From: Rhynchopus euleeides
Lineage: Eukaryota > Euglenozoa > Diplonemea > Diplonemida > Diplonemidae
NCBI GenBank assembly: GCA_963210315.1
Contig: OY723275.1
Location: 1,612,001-1,676,000, forward strand
Direction: 5' to 3'
DNA length: 64,000 bases
Below the pieces are notes generated by a model that had not been told where the DNA came from, ran no database searches, and was given only the letters and a program-made list of their open reading frames with translations. Made by a program: the position numbers and the translations under genes. Position 1 is the first letter of the stretch. Every line of letters begins with the position of its first letter. Positions 1-10,003 of the stretch are shown piece by piece.

Positions 1-398
1 ACTACCGGTACGCAAATCGCAGCGGCGGTGGAAGTGACTGACTCGAAAACGGCGAGGTATCAGTCTTGGCGCTGGAAAATTCCGTTCGGAAATACCAAAC
101 ACATCCACAGAAAGTGGAAGGAATGGGCGCCAAGATGATGCGAACGATTTTTGGGGGGAGGAGGGGGGGGACTGCCCTGTACCGTGATACCCGTGAGGGT
201 AAAAAAATACAGAACAGGGAGGCACAGGCGCACACGCAAAGGCAACACGCAAATGACAAGTGGCAGGGGCTGGGGTCTGGGGCCTCCTCATCATCCCTCC
301 CCCTCTTCTCTCTAATACCGGGATACCCCGGCCAGGATCCCAGGATATGCCCCTGATCCAGCCAGATTTTCACCTCGAGAATATAGTATAGTAGCGTA
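1..398. other. No gene recognised
   Basis: This stretch holds short overlapping open frames rich in Pro and Gly but nothing with domain-like composition, and no repeat that recurs elsewhere in the window. Confidence 0.4.
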
Positions 399-480
399 GC
401 GGGTGTCAGACACCCACTAGTGGGTGCCAGACACCCACTAGCGGGTGTCTGGCACCCACTAGTGGGTGTCTGACACCCGC
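399..480. repeat. 82-bp nested palindrome
   Basis: The two 41-bp halves are reverse complements except at the centre. Each half itself contains the shorter palindrome ACCCACTAGTGGGT, so the segment can fold as a cruciform of cruciforms. Further related half-units (GACACCCACTAGCGGGTG) continue to about 520. No coding content is visible. Confidence 0.8.
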
Positions 481-545
481 TTAGACACCCACTAGCGGGT
501 GCCAGGACACCCGCTAATTTTCCAAACTGCAAAGTGGGTGTCTGA

Positions 546-812
546 CCGGGCGGGAGTCCACCGTGTACCACCTCCTGACCCCCCCCCCCCCCCCCCCCCC
601 ATACCCCCCCTCGTGACCCCCCCCCCCCTGGTAGGGTGCCCGACCAGGGGGTGGGGGTCACCCAAAATTTCGAGGAAATCCTGGTGTCACCCTGAAAACC
701 TGGGTCGCCAGCCTGACCTCAGCCCGCGGGGAGCCCCCCCCCCGGCCAGCCCCCTGCTTCCCCTGTGTTGTGGAGGCACAGAAAAACATCTCAAAAAAAA
801 CGTTGGTTAGGG
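546..812. other. Homopolymer-rich spacer
   Basis: This spacer is dominated by C-runs (for example around 578-600) and G-runs. No gene is seen. Confidence 0.5.
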
Positions 813-982
813 GGGTGTCGATTTTTTCGGGTTTTTTCCGTTTTTTCCTTTTTTTTCCTTTTTTCCGCCTGTGGGCGCTGGCTGCGACTTGGTCAAAATT
901 CGACGAAAAAAATCCGAAAAAAAAACGGAAAACGAAAAAACGGAAAATCCCAAAATCGACACCCTGATTTTCCGTTTTTTTC
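813..982. repeat. Dispersed repeat R1, left half (interrupted copy)
   Basis: The segment begins GGGTGTCGATTTT and ends about 965 with the inverted AAAATCGACACCC, so it is a T-rich/A-rich hairpin around the core CCGCCTGTGGGCGCTGGC. The core and right arm recur almost base for base at about 51,030-51,150. Here the repeat is interrupted at about 982 by a retroelement and resumes at about 2,705. Confidence 0.8.
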
Positions 983-2704
983 TTTTTTTTTTTAAGTATC
1001 CGTCAGGTGGATCACCGGGTGGGGAGAGAACCGGTGTGAGGCACTTGGGTGCGACCAGGTGGGCAGGGAACCTGGGGGCGGGGGGCCTCAAATCCCTCTC
1101 ACTCTCGCTTCTCTCTGCTGCTCTCTAGGACAAACACACCGCGCACTGGCCGGGGTTGAGCTGCAGGTGACTCAGTGCTGGCGGGACAAAAACAGGGCCG
1201 GACCGGGGAGATCTAGCATTCACAGGGCCCTGAGGTCGGGGAGAATCAACAAATGCCCAGGCCCCGGCAAGCCGGGGCGTCGGTACTTCACACGTCACGT
1301 ACCCTGGGCGGGCGCTCAACACTGGAGGGGAGAGGGGGGAACTGGGGAACGCGTGGGGGAGTGCGGTTGCTCCGCTCTACGCCGCGCTGCGCATTCTCGA
1401 ATGAGAATAGATCTTCGTCTTCGGCGCGCGGGTCCATCGACATCTCGGTGGGGGTGGTTGGGGTGGTGGACGCGTGTGTCATGCGGCAGTCGGAAGGGGC
1501 TGGGTCGTTGTTGTTGAAGCCGCCATTCGCAACTGCCTGCGCCTGCTGTCCACCCGTGGTCGGTGTCTGAGGCTCCTCGTCCACAGACATCCGGGCGCAC
1601 ATCCGGCTGCGGGCCTCGGCGCGTACCTTCTTCGCCTGCTTCAGAGACTGCTCCCGACGAGCCGCGGCAGCGGATGCGAGGAAGGGTGGTTTGGTGTCCC
1701 GGGGGTCCTGCGGCGGCGCCTGGGTTGGCTGACGGGGCAAGGGCCCAGGGAGGGGCCGCGGCATCGGCACTGGCGGCACCGGGGCGGCAGGGGGGGCTGG
1801 GGCTGTGTTGTATGAGCCACCACTCTGCTGGGCACCACCTGGCTGCGCGGCAGAGGGGGCTGGGGCTGTGTTGTGTGAGCCACCACTCTGCTGGGCACCA
1901 CCTGGCTGCGCGGCAGAGGGGGCTGGGGCTGTGTTGTGTGAGCCACCACTCTGCTGAGCACCACCTGGCGCCAAGTTGTTGTGGGCGGGAGGGCCACCCG
2001 CTTCGTGGGAGGCCGCCGCCGCCGCAGGGGGCTGCCCACCCGCTGCCTGGGGGGCATCCGCGTGGCGCTGGGGGCCGCCGCCGCGCGCTGGGCAGGTCCT
2101 CGAGGATGCCGCGCACTCACTGCAGACGCGGCGCCAGCACGACGAGCAATGCCAGTGCTCTGCGCGAGTGGCCGCCGTCTTACCGCAGGGCCCAGCACAC
2201 GTGTAGTCTTCTGTGGTGCAGCGGGTCCCGTCGACGACGACCTGCAGGTCACCCGCCCCGGTCGAGCAGGTGGAGGCTGGGGTGGCTGGTAGCGCGAGAA
2301 GGTAGTCCCGCACGGCTGCCGGGATGAGCAGGGGCTCATAGTGCCCCTCCTCGTTCCGGGGGTGTCCGTCGGCTCCTAGGTGTCTGACGTGCAGCAACGC
2401 CACCGCCCCCCGGAACAGCGCCCCTCCCGCGGGGAGGAACACCTGTGGAAAGGCGCTGTCAGAGAGGACCAGCACCACCAGCTGGAGGACCCGAGCCGCA
2501 GCCGCTATGGCCGTCCAGTCAGCCGTCGACCGAAGGTCTTCCCCACTGTGCAGCCGCATCCACTGAGCCCACACCACGGGGGTGGGCTCCGCGCGCTCCT
2601 GTAAGTCTTGGTCCCGTAGCGCCCGCGACACCGCCAGCTCACGGAGCCGCGCGGACGGGAGCTGCACGTCGAGACCGTGGGCAAGGAACGACAGGGCGTC
2701 AATT
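982..2704 (-). mobile_element. 5'-truncated non-LTR retroelement carrying an OTU-like frame
   Basis: Read on the minus strand, this is a coding frame, about 290 bp of 3' untranslated sequence and then an A-run (T-run 983-992 on the plus strand). The 3' untranslated part and A-run recur alone at 42,829-42,945. The word TTTTCCGTTTTTTT lies on both sides (968-981 and 2,705-2,718), and the repeat it interrupts is uninterrupted at about 51,130-51,165. This pattern fits target-primed insertion of a 5'-truncated copy. The clade cannot be named because no reverse transcriptase is present in this copy. Confidence 0.7.
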
Positions 2705-2781
2705 TTTTCCGTTTTTTTCCCAGCACCAGAAATAGGCAGGGTTGTCGTAAGACCGGCGTGCCAAGGGGGAGGTGCTCGCAT
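1288..2781 (-). pseudogene. OTU-like cysteine protease domain plus Cys-rich module, truncated
   Basis: The 497-codon open frame contains an OTU-like region at residues about 28-150. It has an LR-rich helix, a W-initiated helix, a hydrophobic strand ending in VLVLS, and GHYEPLL, which resembles the catalytic-His strand of OTU proteases. A Cys/His cluster follows (CAGPCG...HWHCSSCWRRVCSEC, about residues 194-229), then a Pro/Ala-rich tail with three 21-residue repeats. The first ~26 residues come from the flanking repeat R1, not the element. The element sequence starts at about DALSFLAHGL, exactly where a DGNC-type nucleophile motif would lie, so the catalytic Cys appears lost. OTU domains are known in some non-LTR retrotransposons. 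I read this as a truncated copy, and the OTU call rests on pattern only. Confidence 0.55.
1795..1968. repeat. 63-bp tandem repeat, about 2.8 units
   Basis: The units start at 1795, 1858 and 1921 and are nearly identical. They stay in frame with the minus-strand OTU-like frame, giving a 21-residue repeat with the core SHNTAPAPSAAQPGGAQQSG. Confidence 0.85.
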
Positions 2782-2905
2782 TTTTTTTTTGGGGGGTTCA
2801 GAATGGGTCGTTTTTGGACATTTGAGCCCACTGCGAGCAGTGCCGGGTCCCGGAAACGCTGTTTCAAACGCTCAAAAGGGGAGGCGGTGGGCACCAGAAC
2901 CCAGT
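2705..2905. repeat. Dispersed repeat R1, right half
   Basis: This runs from the T-rich junction through GGTTGTCGTAAGACCGGCG and ends GGTGGGCACCAGAACCC. It matches about 51,140-51,345 closely, where left and right halves are contiguous. A minisatellite begins directly after it in both copies. Confidence 0.8.
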
Positions 2906-2921
2906 AAATTTACCACAAATG

Positions 2922-3412
2922 GACCCACCCACAAACGGGTTACCCCCTGCCTCTAGGGGTTCCCCCCACCCACAAATGGGTTACCCCCTGCCTCTAGAGG
3001 TTCCCCCCACTCACAAACGGGTTACCCCCTGCCTCTAGGGGTTCCCCCCACCTACCAATGGGTTACCCCCTGCCTCTAGGGGTTCCCCCCAGCCACCAAT
3101 GGGTTGCCACCTACTTCGAGAGGTTCCCCCCAGCCACTAATGGGTTGCCACCTACCTCTAGAGGTTCCCCCCAGCCACCAATGGGTTGCCACCTACCTCG
3201 AGAGGTTCCCCCCAGTTGCCACCTACCTCTAGAGGTTCCCCCCAGCCACTCATGGGTTGCCCCCTACCTCTAGGGGTTCCCCCCAGCCACTCATGGGTTA
3301 CCCCCTACCTCTAGAGGTTCCCCCCAGCCACTAATGGGTTGCCCCCTACCTCTAGAGGTTCCCCCCAGCCACTCATGGGTTGCCCCCTACCTCTAGGGGT
3401 TCCCCCCAGCCA
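2922..3412. repeat. 41-bp minisatellite, about 12 units
   Basis: The unit contains GGGTTACCCCCTGCCTCTAG and then GGTTCCCCCCA. Successive units start at 2931, 2972, 3013, 3054 and 3095, a fixed 41-bp period. Later units change TTACCCCCTGC to TTGCCACCTAC, and one unit near 3,208 is shortened. Confidence 0.9.
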
Positions 3413-3961
3413 AGATCCGTTCCCCTCCCCTCCCCTCCCCCCTCCCCCCCTTACTGACCGCCCCCTCCTTCTCTTTCACAGAATCTTAGAAAAAAATTAC
3501 TTGTGCACTTCGCATGCCCGAGAGGCCCCGATATCTTTTATTGCGAGAGGGCCAGAATAAAGGCAAAGGCGAAAATATCCCGTGTGCTCTGTTTGTAGTT
3601 TCTCGCGGAGAGCGATCATATATATTTCGGCAGCAGAATTCAGCATCTGTGTGTATGGATCGCATCACGGGGGAGAGGTGCCTGCCGCAGCAGGTGCTCG
3701 GTGCGTTCGACCACACGACAAAGTGGCGTGGGAATTATGGGTATCGCATTTGATGGTTGTTTAGGAGAAGAGGAACAAAACCAAGAGGCAACTACCCTCT
3801 CTCTCTCTCTCAGGGAGGGGGTGTATGATTCGGCTCGAGCAATAAACAAAACCCACCACCCTCTCTCCCACCGAGTTTCCCCCCCAAGAAGGCGTGTGCC
3901 TGAGAAACCCCCAATTCTTTCCGGTCTGTCCTAGGGGAAGATAAGTCATCCCCCCCCCCCC
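3413..3961. other. Spacer without a supported gene
   Basis: After a C-rich start there is a 79-codon ATG frame at 3514-3753 with ordinary composition but no recognisable family or splice context. A CT-run at about 3,797-3,812 and a C-run at about 3,947-3,961 follow. Confidence 0.4.
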
Positions 3962-3963
3962 TA

Positions 3964-5296
3964 GGGGGGGTCATAAGCCCGTACAAAACCACATTTTTCA
4001 ACATACCATCAGAACCGCCCTAATACCTGATCTGACCCGAAAATCCGACCCATACCCCCCCGGAAACCGTCTGGAGCCCACTTGTGACACCTGATGCGCA
4101 CTTTTGTGATGATTTTTTGGGGTCCTAAAAAATGTACCTCAGTTTCGTACCTTGCCTTTGTACCTGAACCACTCCCGACCGCAGTATTTCGTTCTTTGCA
4201 AGGAAAGGGTATCACTACGCTCACCCAGCACGCCGAGCAACACATGCCGTGTGCCTAGGGCCTCGCAGAGGTGTCAGATGCTGCTGCAGAGGGGTACCTT
4301 GCTCGAAAGACGCTCGCCAAACGGGAGATGTGCGGGGTCCCGGCAGAGAGCGTTGTGGCAGACCTGCGTCAGAAGAAAACGGCACACGACATCCGTGAGG
4401 CGACATTATTTCGGGCGCTCCGTCGGGCTGGGTACATAGGAGAGCGAGTGGGACGTGGTGACGACAGATATATGCAGTGGTGCGTCAACTGCACGCACGT
4501 GCGAAAAGCGGCGTTCCTTGCTGGCCAAGAAAGATGTCACCTGCACTCCTACTCCTCCCACTCCTCCTGCTCCTACCCCTACACCAACTGATGTGGGCAG
4601 TGAGTGATGGCAGCTCCAGAGCAGCAGATGATCTAGGAAGCGATGAGCGGGTCAGCCGGGCAGACTACCCCAGTCCGTACCGGAAGTACGAAGCGTTGCG
4701 GGCCCGCCACCACCGCCTCCAGGAGAGGACCCGAGGATTAAGAGTAGGGTTGTACAACGCCAGGGGAGAGTATTCCCCTGGCGTTGAGACATCCCTGACG
4801 ATCTTGCGGTCGCACTGTGGGGGTTGAGTCGGCAGGCAGATGCCTATCCAATGACTTTGTTGAGTCCTCACATGGTACACTCTCATACGTGCTGTTGAGA
4901 CTGCGTGGTGTACTACACCCAGAAGGTGGCTGAACTCATTCAGCTGGCGCAACAACACAACATTCCCACCAATCAGGTACAAGAAAGACCTTGCCGAGGC
5001 ACTGGGGAGGCAACATCGTGCCACCTGAGCCGGAACCACCGCAGAAAAGGCAAAGAACGAAATATTGCGGTCGGGAGTGGTTCAGGTACAAAGGCAAGGT
5101 ACGAAACTGAGGTACATTTTTTAGGACCCCAAAAAATCATCACAAAAGTGCGCATCAGGTGTCACAAGTGGGCTCCAGACGGTTTCCGGGGGGGTATGGG
5201 TCGGATTTTCGGGTCAGATCAGGTATTAGGGCGGTTCTGATGGTATGTTGAAATTTTTGGTATTTGTACGTTTTTAGGGGGGCTTATGACCCCCCC
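3964..5296. mobile_element. DNA transposon with ~245-bp terminal inverted repeats, non-autonomous
   Basis: The left end GGGGGGGTCATAAGCCC and the right end read inward as reverse complements. The match continues through AACATACCATCAGAACCGCC to GCAAAGAACGAAATA, giving arms of about 235-245 bp (3,964-4,200 and 5,053-5,296) with only small differences. Both ends are bounded by TA and then a C-run on the same strand (TA at 3,962-3,963 and 5,297-5,298), compatible with a TA target duplication inside a C tract. The 850-bp interior has no long frame. It holds a 106-codon frame at 4,271-4,591 and, near 4,920-5,010, a frameshifted stretch resembling a SAP helix-turn-helix (ELIQLAQQHNIPTN, then YKKDLAEALGRQ in another frame). 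Confidence 0.85.
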
Positions 5297-5298
5297 TA

Positions 5299-5766
5299 CC
5301 CCCCCCCCCCCCCCCCATACTCCCCATGTCCATTCCAGCAGTGCCATGGCTTCGGCACTGCTTCTATGGGTCTTGGGTGTGATTCTTCGTGCCTTTGTTC
5401 AATACCAGATCAGAGAGGAGGGGGGAATGTACGGCCTTTCTTTGTGTTTGCCTGTGGAAGGGATGTGCGGTGCGGACCTGCCGCGTCCACCACCCCCGGC
5501 TGCTCGGGAAGGAAGGCATTGCCAGGGCATGGCATTTCGCCCTCCCCCACCACTACCCCGCTTCCCCACCCCCCACCTCCTCCCGTGGCGATGAGGGGTG
5601 GGAAAAGAAACCCAAACCACCCCACCACCCCCCCCCCCCTTTCCCTTTCGAGAGGCTGTAACCTTGTGTATGGATTGCTGGCACCACCGCTGCTTCACAT
5701 TGCACCGCCCACATCACACAGGTGGGACAGAGACACGCACACACTGTGATAGGGCAGGGGGGGCTG
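5299..5766. other. C-rich upstream region
   Basis: C-runs at about 5,299-5,316 and 5,630-5,640 are followed by a CACACAG (ending 5,721) that could be a splice acceptor for the next gene. An ATG at 5,346 opens a short hydrophobic frame but I could not join it to the downstream exon. Confidence 0.35.
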
Positions 5767-6981
5767 ATGTCGGCACTCCTGATCGCCGCAGTGGCGGCGC
5801 AGCTGTCAGCATGCCGCACAGAAGTGGACTGCTCGCTGAATGGGAAGTGTGTCGACTCCGCATGTGTCTGTGAGGCCGCATGGAAGGGCGACAAATGCGA
5901 CGTCATGCAGCTGATGCCTGCCAACCTGCCCGCAGGGTACGACTCTCCCCACCGGGGAGGCAACACGAGCAGCTGGGGCGGGTCTGTCGTCTTCATCGAC
6001 GGTGTCTACCATATGTACAGCGCTGAGATGGCCAACAGCTGCGGCATTGAATTCTGGGAGCCCAACTCCCGCGTGGTTCACTCCACCAGCCCCACGCCGG
6101 AAGGGCCCTACACCTTCCAGGACGTGGTAGTCGACCCGTTTGCCCACGAGCCTAACGCCGTGCTGGCCCCGACGGGGGAGATCGTCATCTACATGACAAT
6201 GCGCCACCCCAATGGGTACCTCCTTGCAGACTGCACCGAGCCGCAGCCCACCCCTCAGCCAACGCCGCCGGGGCCGCCCCCGCCCCCATGCGGCACGCCT
6301 CCCCCGCGCCACACTTATATGACGTATGCGAAGAACCCCAGTGGGCCGTGGTCGGAGCCGGAGCTGGTGCTGAAGGCGAACTATTCGAAGTGGGGGAACT
6401 GCCCTGTGCTGATCGACACCAACCTCGCGGTTGCCATCAACAGCGATGGGAGCGCCGTCGGGGTGTGGCGGAAGTGCACCAACAGGGACACCGGGAAGTG
6501 CTCCGCAGACTGCTGCACCTTCCCCCACCTGCTGCGCGCGTCGGACTGGAAGAACGCGTCGACATACGTCCCCTTCTCTGACACGCCCCTCTTCCCCGAT
6601 CTGGATCCCTACGGCAGCGAGGACCCCTTCGTGTGGCTGGACGAGAGCTACCCAGGCGGGGTGCACGCTATCCTCCACGACGAGCAGGGGGCAACGCGCT
6701 CTAATGCGCAGGGGGTGCACGCCTTCTCCGCCGATGGGGGTGACAACTGGGTTTACGGCAGCACGCTTGCGTACAACAGCACAGTGATGACGACAAACGG
6801 GAGCACCGTGGCATACGCGCGCCGCGAGCGTCCTCACCTGATCCTGAATGAGCACAACGTCCCGACTCATCTCACCAACGGGGTGCAGGAGGAGGTTGCT
6901 CCGGATGACTGTTATTTGTACGCACAGTGTGACCGCTCCTACACTCTTGTGCAGCCCCTCGGTGTTCCGTCTGACAAGTGA
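5767..6981 (+). CDS. Secreted EGF plus five-bladed beta-propeller (GH43-like) protein
   Basis: The 404-residue frame starts MSALLIAAVAAQLSACR, a plausible signal peptide. A single EGF-like module follows (C-x5-C...GKCVDSACVC..WKGDKC, residues about 17-40). The rest resembles the GH43/GH32-type five-bladed propeller seen in eukaryotic secreted proteins: WGGSVVFIDGVYHMYSAEM, HEPNAV, a Pro-rich insert at about residues 160-180, and YGSEDPFVWLD near residue 290. The sequences HEPNAVL and EDPFVW occupy places where such families keep acidic or His residues, but I cannot assign a substrate or confirm catalysis. ATG 5,767 is chosen over an upstream in-frame GTG (5,722) directly after a possible splice acceptor. 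An upstream exon remains possible. Confidence 0.7.
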   Translation: MSALLIAAVAAQLSACRTEVDCSLNGKCVDSACVCEAAWKGDKCDVMQLMPANLPAGYDSPHRGGNTSSWGGSVVFIDGVYHMYSAEMANSCGIEFWEPNSRVVHSTSPTPEGPYTFQDVVVDPFAHEPNAVLAPTGEIVIYMTMRHPNGYLLADCTEPQPTPQPTPPGPPPPPCGTPPPRHTYMTYAKNPSGPWSEPELVLKANYSKWGNCPVLIDTNLAVAINSDGSAVGVWRKCTNRDTGKCSADCCTFPHLLRASDWKNASTYVPFSDTPLFPDLDPYGSEDPFVWLDESYPGGVHAILHDEQGATRSNAQGVHAFSADGGDNWVYGSTLAYNSTVMTTNGSTVAYARRERPHLILNEHNVPTHLTNGVQEEVAPDDCYLYAQCDRSYTLVQPLGVPSDK

Positions 6982-7104
6982 AGGGTGTTCTGGTGAAAAA
7001 GGGCGGCTTCACTTTCCTCTCCCCCCGGTGGGGGGGAGAGGCCTTTCGTCCTGTCTGTCAGTCAAAAACCTGTGTCACTTTTTTGCAAACCGGACTTTTT
7101 TTTT

Positions 7105-7311
7105 ACTAGTTGCGAGCGACGAAGCGTAGCGAAGTCGCGAAGTAACTAAGGAAATCGTACGACTGAAGCTTTGGATTAGCACCTCATGCCACTTCACAGG
7201 GCCTCAACACAGCCTTGAGACAGCAAGTGCGCTCAACAAAAAGTAGTCCGGAACTGTTCTCCCACAGTTGCTGGACAGGGTGTCTTTAATGAAGCGAAAG
7301 GAGTACGATTT
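7105..7311 (-). repeat. 207-bp SINE-like dispersed repeat, copy 1
   Basis: This is nearly identical (about six mismatches by eye, no gap) to 12,448-12,654. On the minus strand it ends CGCAACTAGT followed by an A-run (T-run just left of 7,105), which suggests a retroposed sequence. Both copies keep a ~43-codon minus-strand frame ending DYFLLSALAVSRLC, but that may simply follow from their identity. Confidence 0.8.
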
Positions 7312-8348
7312 TTGCGGTTTCTGCGTGAAGGTCCCGTCCCCCCACCCCCCCATCTCACCGAGCCCCCCCCCCCCCCACCCCCACAAAAATTAGCTGTGAA
7401 GCAGAATGTGTCAAAATATACAAGGGGGTGGGGTGTGCGTGTGTCTGAGTGGGCCTATTTTCTTCCCCCCTTCTGAAGCGTAGCAAAAAAAATCCGAGAG
7501 GTGAGTCTTCCTTCACCTTTTTTTTTCCTTTGGTTGCATCAAGAAGGGGCGCCTTCTTCCTCCCCGACCCAGCCCACCCCCTCCTTCCGGCCTTCCTCCC
7601 CTTCTCCGAGTCTTGTTTGCTTCGTCAATGCCTGTTGTCGTCTTCTCTCCGTCTCTTAGGCAGCCTCCTTTTCACGGGGTTGCCCGCCGAGAAGCAGACC
7701 TCCCAACGTATCAAAGCGCAGCTTGATACGATGCGGCAGTCTCTGCTGAGGTGCGGCTCGGCTAAAGCCCTCCCCCCCCCCCCCCAGCAAGAAATGCAAC
7801 GTTTCGGGTGGGGGGGGGTCTTCACTCAGAAGTGCGGGAAAATGAAAAGGGGTAATCCGCTTCGCAAGAACTGTCTGCGCCGTGACACAGGTTGACACAC
7901 AGTGGCACAAGAGCGAAGGCCATCCCGTCCCCAGGTTCCCTGCCCACCTGGTCGCACTCAAGCGAAGGCCCCGGCAAACAAAGAGTCGTGGCGATCGGGT
8001 CTGCGCAGTAGCCTAGCTCTCGCAGTGCCTGTGATTGCCGATTAAATGCGCCCATCACAAAAAAATATCCGCTCGGGGATGTGTTGCGCTGATAGAGGTG
8101 TTTTTGGTCTGACGCTATTCCATGATTCTCCCCCTCCCCCCAACAGTGCAAAGTCGCTGCCCTGTCTGCCGGGAAATTCAAATCTTACAGGGGGGGGGGG
8201 TGAAGGCTGCGAATCCTTTCTATGTCACCGCGTGAGCACGCGCCGCAGGGAAGCAACGTTTGACGAAGGGTGCTCAGTGGAGGCTGCCGCACTCCCCCCC
8301 CGCTCCCCCTCACCCTCCACCTCACATCGAACTGAAGAGCGGATTTCA

Positions 8349-8415
8349 GACACAACCTGCATGACGAGTGAAGGGTGATCATTCTTGTGATCCCTTCTAC
8401 TTCTATTTCACTTCC
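8349..8415. repeat. ~70-bp dispersed repeat R2, copy 1
   Basis: The core CTGCATGACGAGTGAAGGGT is followed by GATCATTCTTGTG and TTCTATTTCACT. Related copies lie at about 8,600-8,670 and 27,325-27,391. All three lie 75-505 bp upstream of a gene start. Confidence 0.7.
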
Positions 8416-8599
8416 TCCCCCCCCCCCCCCCTCTCTCACTCACCTCGCATGGACCTGAAGATCTGCCTACACCCAACGGGAGGGGAGCCCACTTTTGGGT
8501 CTATTTTTTGGTTTTTTAAGAATCGAGCTGCGCCACTCCATGCTCCCCACGCCTTCTATAGACACCAACACAACCCATGCCGGATAAAACACTGGATCT

Positions 8600-8670
8600 C
8601 AGACACAGTCTGCATAACGAGTGAAGGGAGATCATTCTTCTGTGCGCCCTCTCTGCTTCTATTTCACTAC
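8600..8670. repeat. ~70-bp dispersed repeat R2, copy 2
   Basis: It has the same layout as copy 1, with the core CTGCATAACGAGTGAAGGG, GATCATTCTTC and TTCTATTTCACTACC. It is preceded like copy 1 by a TCAGACACA motif. Confidence 0.7.
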
Positions 8671-8853
8671 CACCCCTCCATGCAGGTTATCGATACACAA
8701 GCAGGGAAGTGGGAGGGGCATCCGCAACAGCAACCCTCCTAGCCCCTCTCCACCCCCTCCCTGTCCCCCGCCTTTTCCTTTGGAATGCCATTCCGAGAAG
8801 GCCTGCTGCAAGGATAGAACGGACCCACCCTCTCCCACCCAACCCACGCCACA

Positions 8854-9507
8854 ATGTGGGCGAACACCGTCGGTGGTCTCACGGGGCTCCGCCTCCCGCA
8901 GCTCTCGCTGCTGATTATGTATTGGCTGATCGTGAATCTGGGCATCGGGCTGAACGTCAGCCTGTGGGTCTACCTGGGGCGAAAGGGGGAGCTGACATCG
9001 TGGATGGTCGACCTCCATCTGGCTCTGACAATTGTGGGGCTTGTGCTCTATGTCTTCGTGGGGAGCGGGTATATCTTCTGGGCCTACCAGTATCAATACT
9101 TCATGTTCATGAGTGAGCAGCGGCTCCGGATCATGTTCGCAGTCGGCCTCTGCTTCATCGTGCGGGACCTCCCTTGCTGGTTCATGGAGCTCCTGATCTG
9201 GTGGGATCACGGGTTCTTCCACCCCCTGCAAAGCGTCTCCTTCGCCATGACGTCTCTCACCTTTCTGATTGGCCTGGTCGCGCTCTGGCTTGAGTACGCC
9301 TGGCGAATGTCGAAGGTGATGGACCGCAGGTTCGGCACCGAGTCGCACATCTTCACCGGCCCTTCCCATCCAAAGGCAGAGCCCCGCCAAGGCATCACCT
9401 GGCCTTACAATCCGTTTGCCAAGGGGAATGCACAGCAGCAAGGGCAGCTGCGAGCAGGCGGGATAGACCATCTGGATGAGCCGTTCATCGGGGCACCAGT
9501 AGCGTAG
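8854..9507 (+). CDS. Four-span integral membrane protein, unknown family
   Basis: The 217-residue single-exon frame starts MWANTVGGLTG. Four hydrophobic segments fit membrane helices at about residues 17-40, 51-78, 95-118 and 125-147. Short loops separate them (YLGRKGELTSW; MSEQRLR; WWDHGFFHP), and a ~65-residue hydrophilic C-terminal tail ends DEPFIGAPVA. There is no signal peptide beyond the first helix. Trp and Tyr are enriched at helix borders. I do not recognise the family. Coding potential is supported by the regular hydrophobic pattern and the lack of alternative long frames. Two R2 repeats lie upstream. Confidence 0.7.
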   Translation: MWANTVGGLTGLRLPQLSLLIMYWLIVNLGIGLNVSLWVYLGRKGELTSWMVDLHLALTIVGLVLYVFVGSGYIFWAYQYQYFMFMSEQRLRIMFAVGLCFIVRDLPCWFMELLIWWDHGFFHPLQSVSFAMTSLTFLIGLVALWLEYAWRMSKVMDRRFGTESHIFTGPSHPKAEPRQGITWPYNPFAKGNAQQQGQLRAGGIDHLDEPFIGAPVA

Positions 9508-10003
9508 CTGCTCCGAAAGGAGCGTGTTGTGATTATAGAGTGTAAAAGTAGGTTACGCTACGGTGGGTGGGGTGGGCGTGTGTGTGCGGGAAAACAATGC
9601 GGAAAAAAATACTCCCGCACACCACGGTTGTCACAACACAGGGATTGGGGCCGAGCACAGCACTAGATCTCGGACACAACAACCTGCAACTTAGAGCAAA
9701 CGGCGAGAGGGGAGGCGAGGGGATGGGCGGGGCGACTCTCCCTCTCTCTCTGCATATTCTGTGCTGTTCCGTGGAACGAAAACGACCCCCTCTCCCTCCC
9801 CCTCCCTCCCTCCCCCTCCCCACCACCCCACCCCCCACATTGCCGGGGCGCTGCATCCCTCCCCCCCACCTCTCCCCACTACGAAAACAAGGGCATATCC
9901 ACCACCAGCCCCTGTCCATTCTTGCACAGGGCCACAGCCACACACACACCCCATCCACCTAGCAGGCACGGGAGAGGGGGGGCGCCCTCTGTGCCTCTCT
10001 GCG
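9508..10003. other. Intergenic, C-rich
   Basis: A CT/C-rich tract lies at about 9,785-9,875. No gene is seen. A TCGGACACAACAACCTGCA at about 9,672 resembles the start of R2 but diverges afterwards. Confidence 0.4.

Larger units (their letters stand above)
7312..8853. other. Intergenic region with short repeats
   Basis: There are many C- and G-runs (about 7,361-7,378, 7,771-7,786, 8,190-8,200). At about 7,930-7,967 a fragment of the retroelement 3' untranslated sequence (CCAGGTTCCCTGCCCACCTG) lies in plus orientation. Two copies of a ~70-bp repeat are annotated separately. Confidence 0.5.

Noticed and set aside
3514..3753. 79-codon ATG frame near the first minisatellite
   Set aside because: It has ordinary composition but no domain, splice context or second copy; chance frames of this length are common here.
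4271..4827. Possible transposase in the interior of the first long-TIR element
   Set aside because: Frames are short and show no DDE/D-type or zinc-finger motif; the element appears non-autonomous.
7930..7967. Third retroelement copy
   Set aside because: Only ~35 bp of the 3' untranslated sequence, without an A-run; too short to call an insertion.
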